Below, piece by piece: positions 23,151 to 29,514 of a DNA stretch of 41,041 bases. The notes under the pieces are model-generated. The model ran no database searches. It saw only the letters and a program-made list of their open reading frames with translations, and was not told where the DNA came from. Source of the stretch: a virus; IMG/VR virus record IMGVR_UViG_3300011189_000017, positions 1-41,041 of that record. One strand, 5' to 3'. The stretch's first letter is position 1. Each line of letters opens with the position of its first letter. The translations under genes and the position numbers were made by a program.

Positions 23151-24800
23151 ATGTCGAAAAAGATGTATTTTAAAGATGAAGCACTAAAACGTCTTCAAAG
23201 TGGAGTGGACGCAATCGCAAATGCAGTAAAAGTAACTTTGGGACCTAGAGGTCGAAATGTTACAATGAGCAAACATTTTGGCTCCCCACAGATCACCAAA
23301 GACGGTGTGTCGGTAGCCCGAGAAGTCGAATTTGATGATATGAGAAGTCTGGGGGCAGAGTCAATGAAAGCCGCCTCTATTAAGACCGCAGAGGAAGCTG
23401 GAGACGGTACCACCTCTTCTATGGTTATGGCACAGGCTATTTTTAGCGAAGCCCGTAGAGCCATAGCGGGGGGCATTCATCCCGTTTTCCTTAAAAGAGG
23501 ATTAGATGAGGCTCTAAAGCATTCCCTGGGGTTTGTACAGGATTTTTCAGTTCCCGTAGACTCCCTAGATGAGATCACCAAAGTAGCAGCCTTGGCAGGG
23601 AATGGAGACCAAGCACTTGGTGAACTTATTGCAGAAGCCATGGAAATGGTAGGGAAAGATGGAGTTATTTCCGTAGAGGAAAATCACTCACTAGAAACAT
23701 ATTTGGAGTTTTCCGAGGGTATGCAGTTAGATAGGGGTTATTTATCCCCGGATTTCATTCTTGATCCTGAAGCCACTTCGATTACTTTAGATAATCCGTT
23801 GGTGTTGCTCGCAGATGAAAGACTCAAAACAGATCAGGATATATTGCCTGCCCTTGAGTTGGCAGTAAATACTAACCGCCCTCTTATGATCATCGCACAT
23901 GATCTGGAAGATACAGCTTTTCAAACCTGTTTGATGAATCATCTGAATCGGAAGATCACTGTATGTATGGCAAAAGCTCCTAGAATTGGAGAAAAGAGAA
24001 CACAGATTTTAGAGAATTTGGCAACGCTTTGTGGCGCAGAAGTTGTATCTCCCCAAACAGGTAATACTCTCCAAAATCGTCAAGCTTCTGATATGCTGGG
24101 AGGATCGGATTCTATTACTATCACTAAGGACACTACTACCCTCGTTGGTGGTGCAGGTGAAAGTGATGTTGTGGAAGCTAAAATTAGGGAGCTTAGATCC
24201 CGAGCACAGACTGCGGGTTCGGAGCATGATAAAGAGTTCTATCAGCAGCAGATGTCTCAGCTTAGTGGAGGAATCGCTGTTATTCGAGTTGGTGCTGCCA
24301 CTGAACTTGAGTTGAAAGAGTATAAGTCTAGAGTAGAAGATTCTCTATCCGCTACTCAGGCTGCGGTAAGGGGTGGAATTGTTCCTGGAGGCGGCTCCAT
24401 TCTTCTTCAAGTGGCAGACTACCTGTCTTTTCTACTGGAAGATGATGATACAGATTTGGGTCTGGAGTCTATGGATGAAAGAAAAGGTTTTGAGACGCTG
24501 ATTAAAGCTCTTGAAAAACCTTTCTATCAGATCATGAAGAATGCAGGCATTGAACCCAATGGAGCTATCTATCGGTATAAAGAAGCCATTAAGAATGGTT
24601 CCGCGCCAAACCTGATTATGGATGCAAGGACTGGAGAGATTAGGGATGCTCTGGAAGCGGGAGTAATTGATCCTACTCTAGTGGTAGAGCAGGTCCTTAG
24701 AAACTCTGTGTCGGTAGCTTCGACACTGGCTACAGCTTCTTGTTTGGTAGTCAATTCCGATACCGAAGATCTGGAAGAAGATAACGATAGCAACCAGTGA
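23151..24800 (+). CDS. groEL: Phage-encoded chaperonin GroEL
   Basis: This 549-residue protein is a full-length group I chaperonin with a strong GAGGAG ribosome-binding site. Visible signatures are VKVTLGPRGRNV (about 27-38), ITKDGVSVA with the Asp52-type residue, AGDGTTSS (about 85-92) with the Asp87-type residue, VEDSLSATQAAV with the Asp398-type residue, and IVPGGGS (about 409-415). The ATPase residues therefore look intact. The C-terminus is acidic (DTEDLEEDNDSNQ) instead of the usual GGM repeats. The apical GYLSPDF has Asp where E. coli GroEL has Tyr203. No groES gene is seen in the window. It probably folds phage virion proteins in the host cytoplasm. Confidence 0.97.
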   Translation: MSKKMYFKDEALKRLQSGVDAIANAVKVTLGPRGRNVTMSKHFGSPQITKDGVSVAREVEFDDMRSLGAESMKAASIKTAEEAGDGTTSSMVMAQAIFSEARRAIAGGIHPVFLKRGLDEALKHSLGFVQDFSVPVDSLDEITKVAALAGNGDQALGELIAEAMEMVGKDGVISVEENHSLETYLEFSEGMQLDRGYLSPDFILDPEATSITLDNPLVLLADERLKTDQDILPALELAVNTNRPLMIIAHDLEDTAFQTCLMNHLNRKITVCMAKAPRIGEKRTQILENLATLCGAEVVSPQTGNTLQNRQASDMLGGSDSITITKDTTTLVGGAGESDVVEAKIRELRSRAQTAGSEHDKEFYQQQMSQLSGGIAVIRVGAATELELKEYKSRVEDSLSATQAAVRGGIVPGGGSILLQVADYLSFLLEDDDTDLGLESMDERKGFETLIKALEKPFYQIMKNAGIEPNGAIYRYKEAIKNGSAPNLIMDARTGEIRDALEAGVIDPTLVVEQVLRNSVSVASTLATASCLVVNSDTEDLEEDNDSNQ

Positions 24801-24808
24801 GTTAAGAA

Positions 24809-24867
24809 GATCAGGAGACAGAAGAATTAATAAGTGTCATACAAAACGCTCTGTCTCCCGATCTTTT
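24809..24867 (+). terminator. Large hairpin after groEL (terminator-like; hides a ribosome-binding site)
   Basis: GATC-A-GGAGACAGA (24809-24822) pairs with TCTGTCTCC-C-GATC (24850-24863), 13 pairs with one mismatch, followed by TTTT. The left arm contains the AGGAG that would serve the next gene, and the right arm encodes part of that gene (ALSPDLL). It could be a terminator or a translation-blocking hairpin. Confidence 0.6.
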
Positions 24868-25084
24868 AAAGCCTGAATATAGGGAAGAGAATAAAAACAA
24901 CCCTATGTTCGGGCACTGTTATATAGCCTCCGAAGCTCTTTTTCATGCTCTCGGGGGCTTTTATACGTCTTGGAGACCCGTAAGGGCTAGGGATCCTAAG
25001 GGGATTGTACACTGGTGGTTGGAGGATGAATCTGGGGCTATTCTTGACCTCACTAAGGATCAATATTTGTTAGAGATAATATAG
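24830..25084 (+). CDS. Small phage protein lacking a canonical start codon
   Basis: An open frame from about 24806 to TAG at 25084 reads ISVIQNALSPDLLKPEYRE, then NPMFGHCYIASEALFHALGG, then IVHWWLEDESGAILDLTKDQY. This matches the pattern of a common small phage protein (SPDLLxPxYR...GHCYxAxEALYHxLGG...HWW(F)L...G.xLDxTxxQY). No ATG, GTG or TTG occurs until the internal ATG at 24905, which would drop the conserved first block. AGGAG lies 9-12 nt before TTA (24827) or ATA (24830), so a non-canonical start, a start at 24905, or a decayed gene are all possible. The 3' end is short, suggesting truncation. Confidence 0.65.
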   Translation: MSVIQNALSPDLLKPEYREENKNNPMFGHCYIASEALFHALGGFYTSWRPVRARDPKGIVHWWLEDESGAILDLTKDQYLLEII

Positions 25085-25088
25085 TTTT

Positions 25089-25141
25089 TATAAATAGAGG
25101 GTTATAGCTGATAATTCCTTCTAAATTTATAGGGGCTATAA
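25089..25141 (+). promoter_or_regulatory. T4-late-like promoter box and leader hairpin
   Basis: TATAAATAGAGGGT (25089-25102) is identical to the box at 4390. Downstream, TTATAGC (25102-25108) can pair with GCTATAA (25135-25141), placing part of the AGGGG ribosome-binding site next to or inside a stem. This may tune translation of the gene at 25144. Confidence 0.5.
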
Positions 25142-25143
25142 TA

Positions 25144-25575
25144 ATGTCCAACCTAAAAAATCAACTCATCAAGTTGGGATCAACTAATCCTGAATTAAGA
25201 GATCACCTTCGTCCTGTTATCGCAGAAATAGAGAAAAAGTCTGCTGGAGATTTTCAAGTAAAACCTACTAATACTTTGGAAATGGTGCAGCATAGAATTA
25301 GAACTATGATTTTTTTCCATGCTTCAGAAGGTCTGAATGCTAATGTTGGTGGGGGCTGGGATCGTAGAACTAATAAATTTATTGCTAGTCACCAGGATAG
25401 TTTGGTAGACAGAGTATCGGTATCTCTCGATTTTGTAGAGGGTAAAATTGTTCTATATTTCCACTCAGAGATAGACGGTGATACCATGAGATGGAAAGTG
25501 GAATTTCGAGAGATCGATTCTTTCATGTCTATTTCTTTAAAAATGATTGAAATGATCGATCGTCGATTGGCATAA
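25144..25575 (+). CDS. Hypothetical protein with NPELR N-terminal motif
   Basis: This 143-residue protein begins LKNQLIKLG, TNPELRDH, LRPVI (residues 4-28), the tag shared with the genes at 3179 and 12889. After a linker, residues about 40-140 form a beta-rich domain (RVSVSLDFVEGKIVLYFHSEIDGDTMRWKVEFREI) with a closing helix (ISLKMIEMIDRRL). No enzymatic motif is present. It is expressed from the late-like promoter box just upstream, and 10 bases separate it from the metalloprotease gene. A virion-associated or packaged protein is a reasonable guess given the promoter and the motif. Confidence 0.6.
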   Translation: MSNLKNQLIKLGSTNPELRDHLRPVIAEIEKKSAGDFQVKPTNTLEMVQHRIRTMIFFHASEGLNANVGGGWDRRTNKFIASHQDSLVDRVSVSLDFVEGKIVLYFHSEIDGDTMRWKVEFREIDSFMSISLKMIEMIDRRLA

Positions 25576-25585
25576 GGAACCAACC

Positions 25586-26647
25586 ATGTTCCCCAAAAAA
25601 GCAGACTCCAAAATCACAGAGAAATGGATATCCGATGTCAAAAAGGCATGGAAATATCACAAGTCTCAGATCGAACGGATCTCGGATCCAATAAAGCTCC
25701 AGGAAGTAACTAGGGATGCTTCTAAGTATTTCATGAGGTTGCAAGAAGATTTACTTATTAACAAAGGTTTCTGGTATATACTAGGCCCTTATTCGGAGAG
25801 GGGACAGATCAAACTCCGGGATAAAATCACAAAGTCTCTGCATGAAGCGGGACAAGCTCTTCTAGGTCTAGCCCTAGCTTCTGATATGGTAGCTCGTGGT
25901 AGAAGAACTAAGGAAGACCTTTCAGATATGATTGACGCAGACCTGTCTGAGGTTGATAGAATTCTATCTCGTATTATATTCGCTACTCTCAAAAGGGAAC
26001 TTAAAAAGGTAGAGAAACTGGACCTAGGCTCATCCACCCCAACTACTGTAGACCTAAAGGGGATGAAAGTAGTATTCGATGACAAAGCCGAAAGGAACCC
26101 CCACCAAGTTCAACATCAATATGAGGAAGTACCCCTGTCCCCTGAATTCAGGAAGGAATATATAAAAATCCTTGATAAAGCAAGGGCAATGTTGTCCCGA
26201 AAAGGGTTAGATCATCTCTGGTATGGAGAAACTATTATCAGTAATGAGCAGTTACCCCACCTAGAGTTTGGTAGGGCTTACTATTCTACAACCAAAGATG
26301 TAGTAAGATTTAGTGGAGGACCAAATCGTCATACTCTGGAGACGATGATCCATGAATTGGGGCATCGACATTGGTTCAAATTTATGTCCAGTCATGATAG
26401 AGTAGCTTTTGCAGCATATTTTAATACAGGTGAAGTTGACCCTGTAACCGACTATGGTGGAACTAATCCAGAAGAAGATTTTGCAGAAGTATTTGCTCAT
26501 TATGTTACAGGCAAAAATATGGACCGTGATCAGAAAGAACGGTTCCAACAGTTCTTTGGACAGAGGGTTTCCTCCTCAGAGAGAAAGCGCCGGATAGCTA
26601 AAAGAATAGCTACCCGACGCCTTTCAGAAGAGAACTGCCCTTTCTAA
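25586..26647 (+). CDS. Zincin metalloprotease domain protein
   Basis: This 353-residue protein has a helical N-terminal region (about 1-190) without recognised motifs. A metallopeptidase domain follows: MIHELGHRHWFKF (about 252-264) gives HExxH, and DFAEVFAHYV (about 296-305) supplies a third ligand or downstream glutamate, as in gluzincin-like proteases. FSGGPNRHTLETM precedes the active site. The C-terminus is basic (RKRRIAKRIATRR). GGA lies before the ATG. Phage proteases of this layout could process virion or host proteins; none is known by sequence alone. It is co-directional with the gene at 25144 and probably shares its late-type promoter. Confidence 0.7.
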   Translation: MFPKKADSKITEKWISDVKKAWKYHKSQIERISDPIKLQEVTRDASKYFMRLQEDLLINKGFWYILGPYSERGQIKLRDKITKSLHEAGQALLGLALASDMVARGRRTKEDLSDMIDADLSEVDRILSRIIFATLKRELKKVEKLDLGSSTPTTVDLKGMKVVFDDKAERNPHQVQHQYEEVPLSPEFRKEYIKILDKARAMLSRKGLDHLWYGETIISNEQLPHLEFGRAYYSTTKDVVRFSGGPNRHTLETMIHELGHRHWFKFMSSHDRVAFAAYFNTGEVDPVTDYGGTNPEEDFAEVFAHYVTGKNMDRDQKERFQQFFGQRVSSSERKRRIAKRIATRRLSEENCPF

Positions 26648-26664
26648 TCGGTATTTTCCTCTTC

Positions 26665-27093
26665 CTAGATGTCGCTTTCCTTTACCTTGCGAAAGAATTT
26701 TTCAGCTCGTATGAGGTGCTTTATAGCCATTTTCATATTGGTTTCAAATACTTCCCGATAGGCCATATTCATTTCATCGCTAATTAGAATCTTAGCTTTC
26801 GGAAATGTAGAATTCTCAACTGCTCGGTCAATAAGACGATCCAAGCGTAATCTCATTTCCTTCCGTACAGAAGCAAATTGGGAAGGAAGTTTATCTTTTT
26901 CTATCTGACTAATGCGCAGGCTGATATCAAAAATAGCCTGATAGATCAGCTGAATCCCTTCGTCAGTCAAATCTGCTCTTAGCTCGTGTCGGTCCTCTTC
27001 AGTATCTCCCGCCTCTTTTTGAGCTTCCATCAGATCTTCCATGATGTTGGTAAGTTTTTCCCTGCGATCTTTGAGTTGTTGTAGGGTAGCCAT
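26665..27093 (-). CDS. Helical hypothetical protein from a strong divergent promoter
   Basis: This 142-residue, almost wholly helical protein has high Lys/Glu/Arg content. A predicted coiled-coil pair spans residues about 5-35 (LKDRREKLTNIMEDLMEAQKEA) and 45-75. Arg/Lys-rich helices follow (VRKEMRLRLDRLIDRA) and a basic end (RAEKFFRKVKE). AAAGGAG 5 nt before the start gives an excellent ribosome-binding site. It is read from a promoter at 27137-27165 that faces away from, and is nearly identical to, the promoter of the gene at 27241. Function is unknown; the strong, host-like promoter suggests early, abundant expression. Confidence 0.6.
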   Translation of the reverse strand: MATLQQLKDRREKLTNIMEDLMEAQKEAGDTEEDRHELRADLTDEGIQLIYQAIFDISLRISQIEKDKLPSQFASVRKEMRLRLDRLIDRAVENSTFPKAKILISDEMNMAYREVFETNMKMAIKHLIRAEKFFRKVKESDI

Positions 27094-27136
27094 CCTAACT
27101 CCTTTCCTTCTAGGGTTATTGTTAACCTTCTCACTC

Positions 27137-27165
27137 TATATACCCTGGTCTTCTCTCGATTATAA
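27137..27165 (-). promoter_or_regulatory. Sigma70-like promoter, copy 1 of the ACCAGGGTATATAG family
   Basis: On the minus strand TTATAA (27165-27160) is followed after 17 nt by TATATA (27142-27137), inside the conserved block ACCAGGGTATATAGAGTG. It drives the gene at 26665-27093. Confidence 0.65.
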
Positions 27166-27172
27166 ATAATAA

Positions 27173-27214
27173 TTGTAATTAAAAGGGAACCAGGGTATAT
27201 AGAGTGTAAGAGAT
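27173..27214 (+). promoter_or_regulatory. Sigma70-like promoter, copy 2 of the ACCAGGGTATATAG family
   Basis: TTGTAA (27173-27178), a 17-nt spacer and TATATA (27196-27201) lie within AACCAGGGTATATAGAGTG followed by TAAGAGA. It is divergent from copy 1 and drives the gene at 27241. The -10 boxes are 54 bases apart. Confidence 0.7.
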
Positions 27215-27240
27215 ACTTAACCCCTAATAAAGGAAATGAA

Positions 27241-27594
27241 ATGAATACCTCTCATACCGAAATGCCGAAAGTGAATGTCCATGACCTCCCCAACAACTCT
27301 TGCTATTTTCATGATCCCGATGATGTAGCTTCTGAGGCTGATACTTACGCCCTCGCTACCTTTGGAGGGTCCTACTTCCCTTTGTATTACGTTATTCCGC
27401 AAGATGCCTGCGGACGTCCCCTAGATATGGCGGATACCTTAGAAGTCCTTCTACTCACTCATGAGGGAACTTTAGGTAAGATCGAGGAAGAAGATTTAGA
27501 AGAGGGGTCTGGATATTTTGCTCACGGTCATCATTATGACATTGAAGAAGTACACATCAAAGAGATCCCACGGGAAGATTGGGAATTTATTTAA
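27241..27594 (+). CDS. Hypothetical protein, probable early gene
   Basis: This 117-residue protein has a GGA ribosome-binding site 6 nt before the ATG and a strong promoter at 27173-27201. It has a compact alpha/beta look: NNSCYFHDPDDVASEADTYALATFGGSYFPLYYVIPQDACG, an acidic loop (GKIEEEDLEEGSG) and a His-rich stretch (YFAHGHHYDIEEVHIKEI). Two Cys and several His could bind metal, but spacing does not match a known site. No family is recognised. Its promoter is shared with the next gene, so both are likely expressed early and strongly. Confidence 0.6.
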   Translation: MNTSHTEMPKVNVHDLPNNSCYFHDPDDVASEADTYALATFGGSYFPLYYVIPQDACGRPLDMADTLEVLLLTHEGTLGKIEEEDLEEGSGYFAHGHHYDIEEVHIKEIPREDWEFI

Positions 27595-27601
27595 AATCTT
27601 T

Positions 27602-27639
27602 TTGTAATTCTCTTAGAACCAGGGTATATAGGGTGTAAG
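27602..27639 (+). promoter_or_regulatory. Sigma70-like promoter, copy 3 of the ACCAGGGTATATAG family
   Basis: TTGTAA (27602-27607), a 17-nt spacer and TATATA (27625-27630) lie in AACCAGGGTATATAGGGTG followed by TAAGAGAG. It is nearly identical to copy 2 and drives the zinc-ribbon gene at 27682. Confidence 0.7.
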
Positions 27640-27681
27640 AGAGAACGAACAACTTAAACCCCCTGAACAAAGGAAGCAAAA

Positions 27682-27900
27682 ATGGCAATTGAAAATGAAA
27701 CAACTGGTTCCACCGAAGATGTCCTTACTGGAGTAGAGGACTGTGAGTTTTGTGGAGGAAAGCCCCGATTCGGTGTTTACCGTTCCGCAGCGGGTTACTA
27801 TCTCGGGTACTCTTGCTGCTCTCCCTATTCCCGAGAATCGGGATATTTCACCTCCCGCGAAGAAGCGGAAAACGCAAAGGATTCTTTTACTCCCCGTTAA
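27682..27900 (+). CDS. Small zinc-ribbon protein of phage type
   Basis: This 72-residue protein has DCEFCGGKPRFGVYRSAAGYYLGYSCCSPYSRESGYFTSREEAENA. CxxCGG and a CC pair give a candidate zinc ribbon, and the closing EEAENA helix is like Lar/restriction-alleviation-type ribbon proteins. The FGVYRSAAGYYxG core looks like a recurring phage small-protein family. It is preceded by its own promoter copy and an AAGGA ribosome-binding site, and followed by a terminator. Function is unknown; an early host-takeover role is a guess. Confidence 0.65.
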   Translation: MAIENETTGSTEDVLTGVEDCEFCGGKPRFGVYRSAAGYYLGYSCCSPYSRESGYFTSREEAENAKDSFTPR

Positions 27901-27915
27901 ATATTAGGCAAATGA

Positions 27916-27950
27916 AAAAGACCTCTAACTATCTGGTTAGGGGTTTTTTC
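27916..27950 (+). terminator. Rho-independent terminator
   Basis: ACCTCTAAC (27921-27929) pairs with GTTAGGGGT (27936-27944, one G-U pair), preceded by AAAAG and followed by TTTTTT. Confidence 0.8.
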
Positions 27951-28032
27951 GTTTCACCATTGTAAAATCCCGCTAATTTCTTTATGATTACCTATAATAG
28001 AGAAATGAGTTTCGACAGTGGTGGATGGTAGT

Positions 28033-28896
28033 ATGAGAGCATTAATTTTATCTAGTGGATCGAGTCACGGCGCTTTTCAAGCGGGAGTACTTAGAGCCTT
28101 GGATGAAATAGGGTGGGAACCTGATGTGATATTAGGCGCTTCAGTAGGTTCTATCAACGGAGTTGCGTATGCTTCAGGTGTTGGGGGAGAATCTATCTGT
28201 GACCTATGGATGGATATTCAAACGAGGGATGTGTACCGAAGGCGACCCCTCAGGGACTGGCCATCTTTCTTATCTTGGAATTATCTATTAGACACAGCTC
28301 CTCTTCAGGAATTTCTTGAAGCTAAGTTAGACCTTGATGCAGTATATGAGTCCAATAAAATTTCATTAGTGTCAGGACTTGACGTTCGTACAGGACGCCA
28401 GAGCCTTTTTTCCTCCAAATTGGATACTATGGTATCTCCCCTAAGGAATCATTATAAGGTACTTCCTTTAGACCATGAATCCATCATGTCTTCTTCTGCA
28501 ATTCCAGGCGTTTTTCCTTGTATAAATGGCGTGTGGGATGGAGCTTTTCAACAGCATAATCCACTAAAACCTGCGGTCTTAATGGGGGCGGATGAAATTT
28601 TAGTGGTACACCTTAATGTTAATGGGGGCGAGGAGATGCCGAAGGGTATTGTACAGACTGCTTTGAAAATAGCAAACCTGTCCTCCTCCTATCATGTTGT
28701 CAGTGATTTGAAACTATTGAAGGAACGCAATTCGTTGCCTCAATATAAAACAATAGATGCCAAAGTTGTGTGTCCTGATAATCCGTTGGGGTACTCTCGG
28801 CTTAATTTCGATGATCAGGAAGCAAAAAAAGAAGCTATTGAAGCTGGGTATCAAAGAACACTATCAGTTTTTGATAAAACTAAATCTAACCAATGA
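28033..28896 (+). CDS. Patatin-like phospholipase
   Basis: The ATG at 28033 is chosen because the catalytic block MRALILSSGSSHGAFQAGVL begins there; a GTG at 28018 is possible. The 287-residue product has an oxyanion Gly-rich loop (GSSHGAF, about 9), the Ser nucleophile in GASVGS (G-x-S-x-G, about 36) and the Asp dyad residue in WDGAF (about 167), the patatin/RssA pattern. Length suits a compact bacterial-type patatin. It could hydrolyse host membrane lipids, for lysis or membrane remodelling. Note that patatin-like lipases also act as effectors in cyclic-nucleotide defence systems. No signal peptide is seen. Confidence 0.85.
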   Translation: MRALILSSGSSHGAFQAGVLRALDEIGWEPDVILGASVGSINGVAYASGVGGESICDLWMDIQTRDVYRRRPLRDWPSFLSWNYLLDTAPLQEFLEAKLDLDAVYESNKISLVSGLDVRTGRQSLFSSKLDTMVSPLRNHYKVLPLDHESIMSSSAIPGVFPCINGVWDGAFQQHNPLKPAVLMGADEILVVHLNVNGGEEMPKGIVQTALKIANLSSSYHVVSDLKLLKERNSLPQYKTIDAKVVCPDNPLGYSRLNFDDQEAKKEAIEAGYQRTLSVFDKTKSNQ

Positions 28897-28905
28897 GGTT
28901 CCTAA

Positions 28906-29202
28906 ATGGGTTCTTATAAATGGGCACTCCAGTATAAATGTGAGGACGAAGACATTAAGTCTCTTCTTACTAATTTTGGATTTGAGAAAGAAGAGGATGA
29001 AGGAGGGGATGATGAAGAGAAATACACGGTTGAAGTAAATGGCTGGAATCCTCTTCAAGCAGAAATTACAAAAAAAGGTGAACTAGAGTTTGTCTTTTAT
29101 TGGATGGGGGAAAGTACCACAGAAGTCTACTATGATTATCTAATTCACTGTGGGGTTCTTATGGGGCAATTGATGGTAGCTATTGACGATTTTTCAAAGT
29201 AA
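28906..29202 (+). CDS. Small acidic hypothetical protein
   Basis: This 98-residue protein has AGG upstream of the ATG and lies 9 bases after the patatin gene. It has a strongly acidic stretch (EKEEDEGGDDEEKYTVE, about 28-43). An aromatic alpha/beta half follows (GELEFVFYWMGESTTEVYYDYLIHCG). No family is recognised. Position suggests co-transcription with the patatin and the following small gene. Confidence 0.5.
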   Translation: MGSYKWALQYKCEDEDIKSLLTNFGFEKEEDEGGDDEEKYTVEVNGWNPLQAEITKKGELEFVFYWMGESTTEVYYDYLIHCGVLMGQLMVAIDDFSK

Positions 29203-29214
29203 TAAAGGTGTTTT

Positions 29215-29481
29215 ATGCCTCAGAAAAGCGGTGAATTAGAAGAGTTAGAGGAATTTGCAACGGAACTGCGTATGTTTAATCTCGGTGATCTGGTTGACAA
29301 ACTTATCCTCTATAGGATAGAAGAGCTATCAGCCTCTGAAGATGAATCGATCACTGATAAGAGTAAGAGGACCCTCAGAATAGGGGCTCTTAAACAGGAA
29401 ATATCTCGACGAGAGACTGGTCGGGAAGAGGGAGAAACAACCATTCCAAAGGGAGTAACTTCTCTGGGATCTTTGTTTTAG
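29215..29481 (+). CDS. Small charged hypothetical protein
   Basis: This 88-residue protein is predominantly helical and charged (GELEELEEFATELRMFNLGDLVDKLILYRIEELS; SKRTLRIGALKQEISRRETG). A short hydrophobic end (TSLGSLF) follows. It may be an interaction or adaptor protein. No motif is recognised. It lies between the small acidic protein and the DHH phosphoesterase. Confidence 0.5.
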   Translation: MPQKSGELEELEEFATELRMFNLGDLVDKLILYRIEELSASEDESITDKSKRTLRIGALKQEISRRETGREEGETTIPKGVTSLGSLF

Positions 29482-29514
29482 TCCCTATTTCCATTTTTAA
29501 TGCGGAGTTTTGTA

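Noticed and set aside
27161-27168. TATAAATA as a third late promoter
   Set aside because: It overlaps the -35 region of the divergent early promoters and lacks the GAGGGT extension seen in the other two copies.
28000-28010. TATAATAGAG as a promoter for the patatin gene
   Set aside because: A -10-like box without an acceptable -35; it resembles but does not match the late box.
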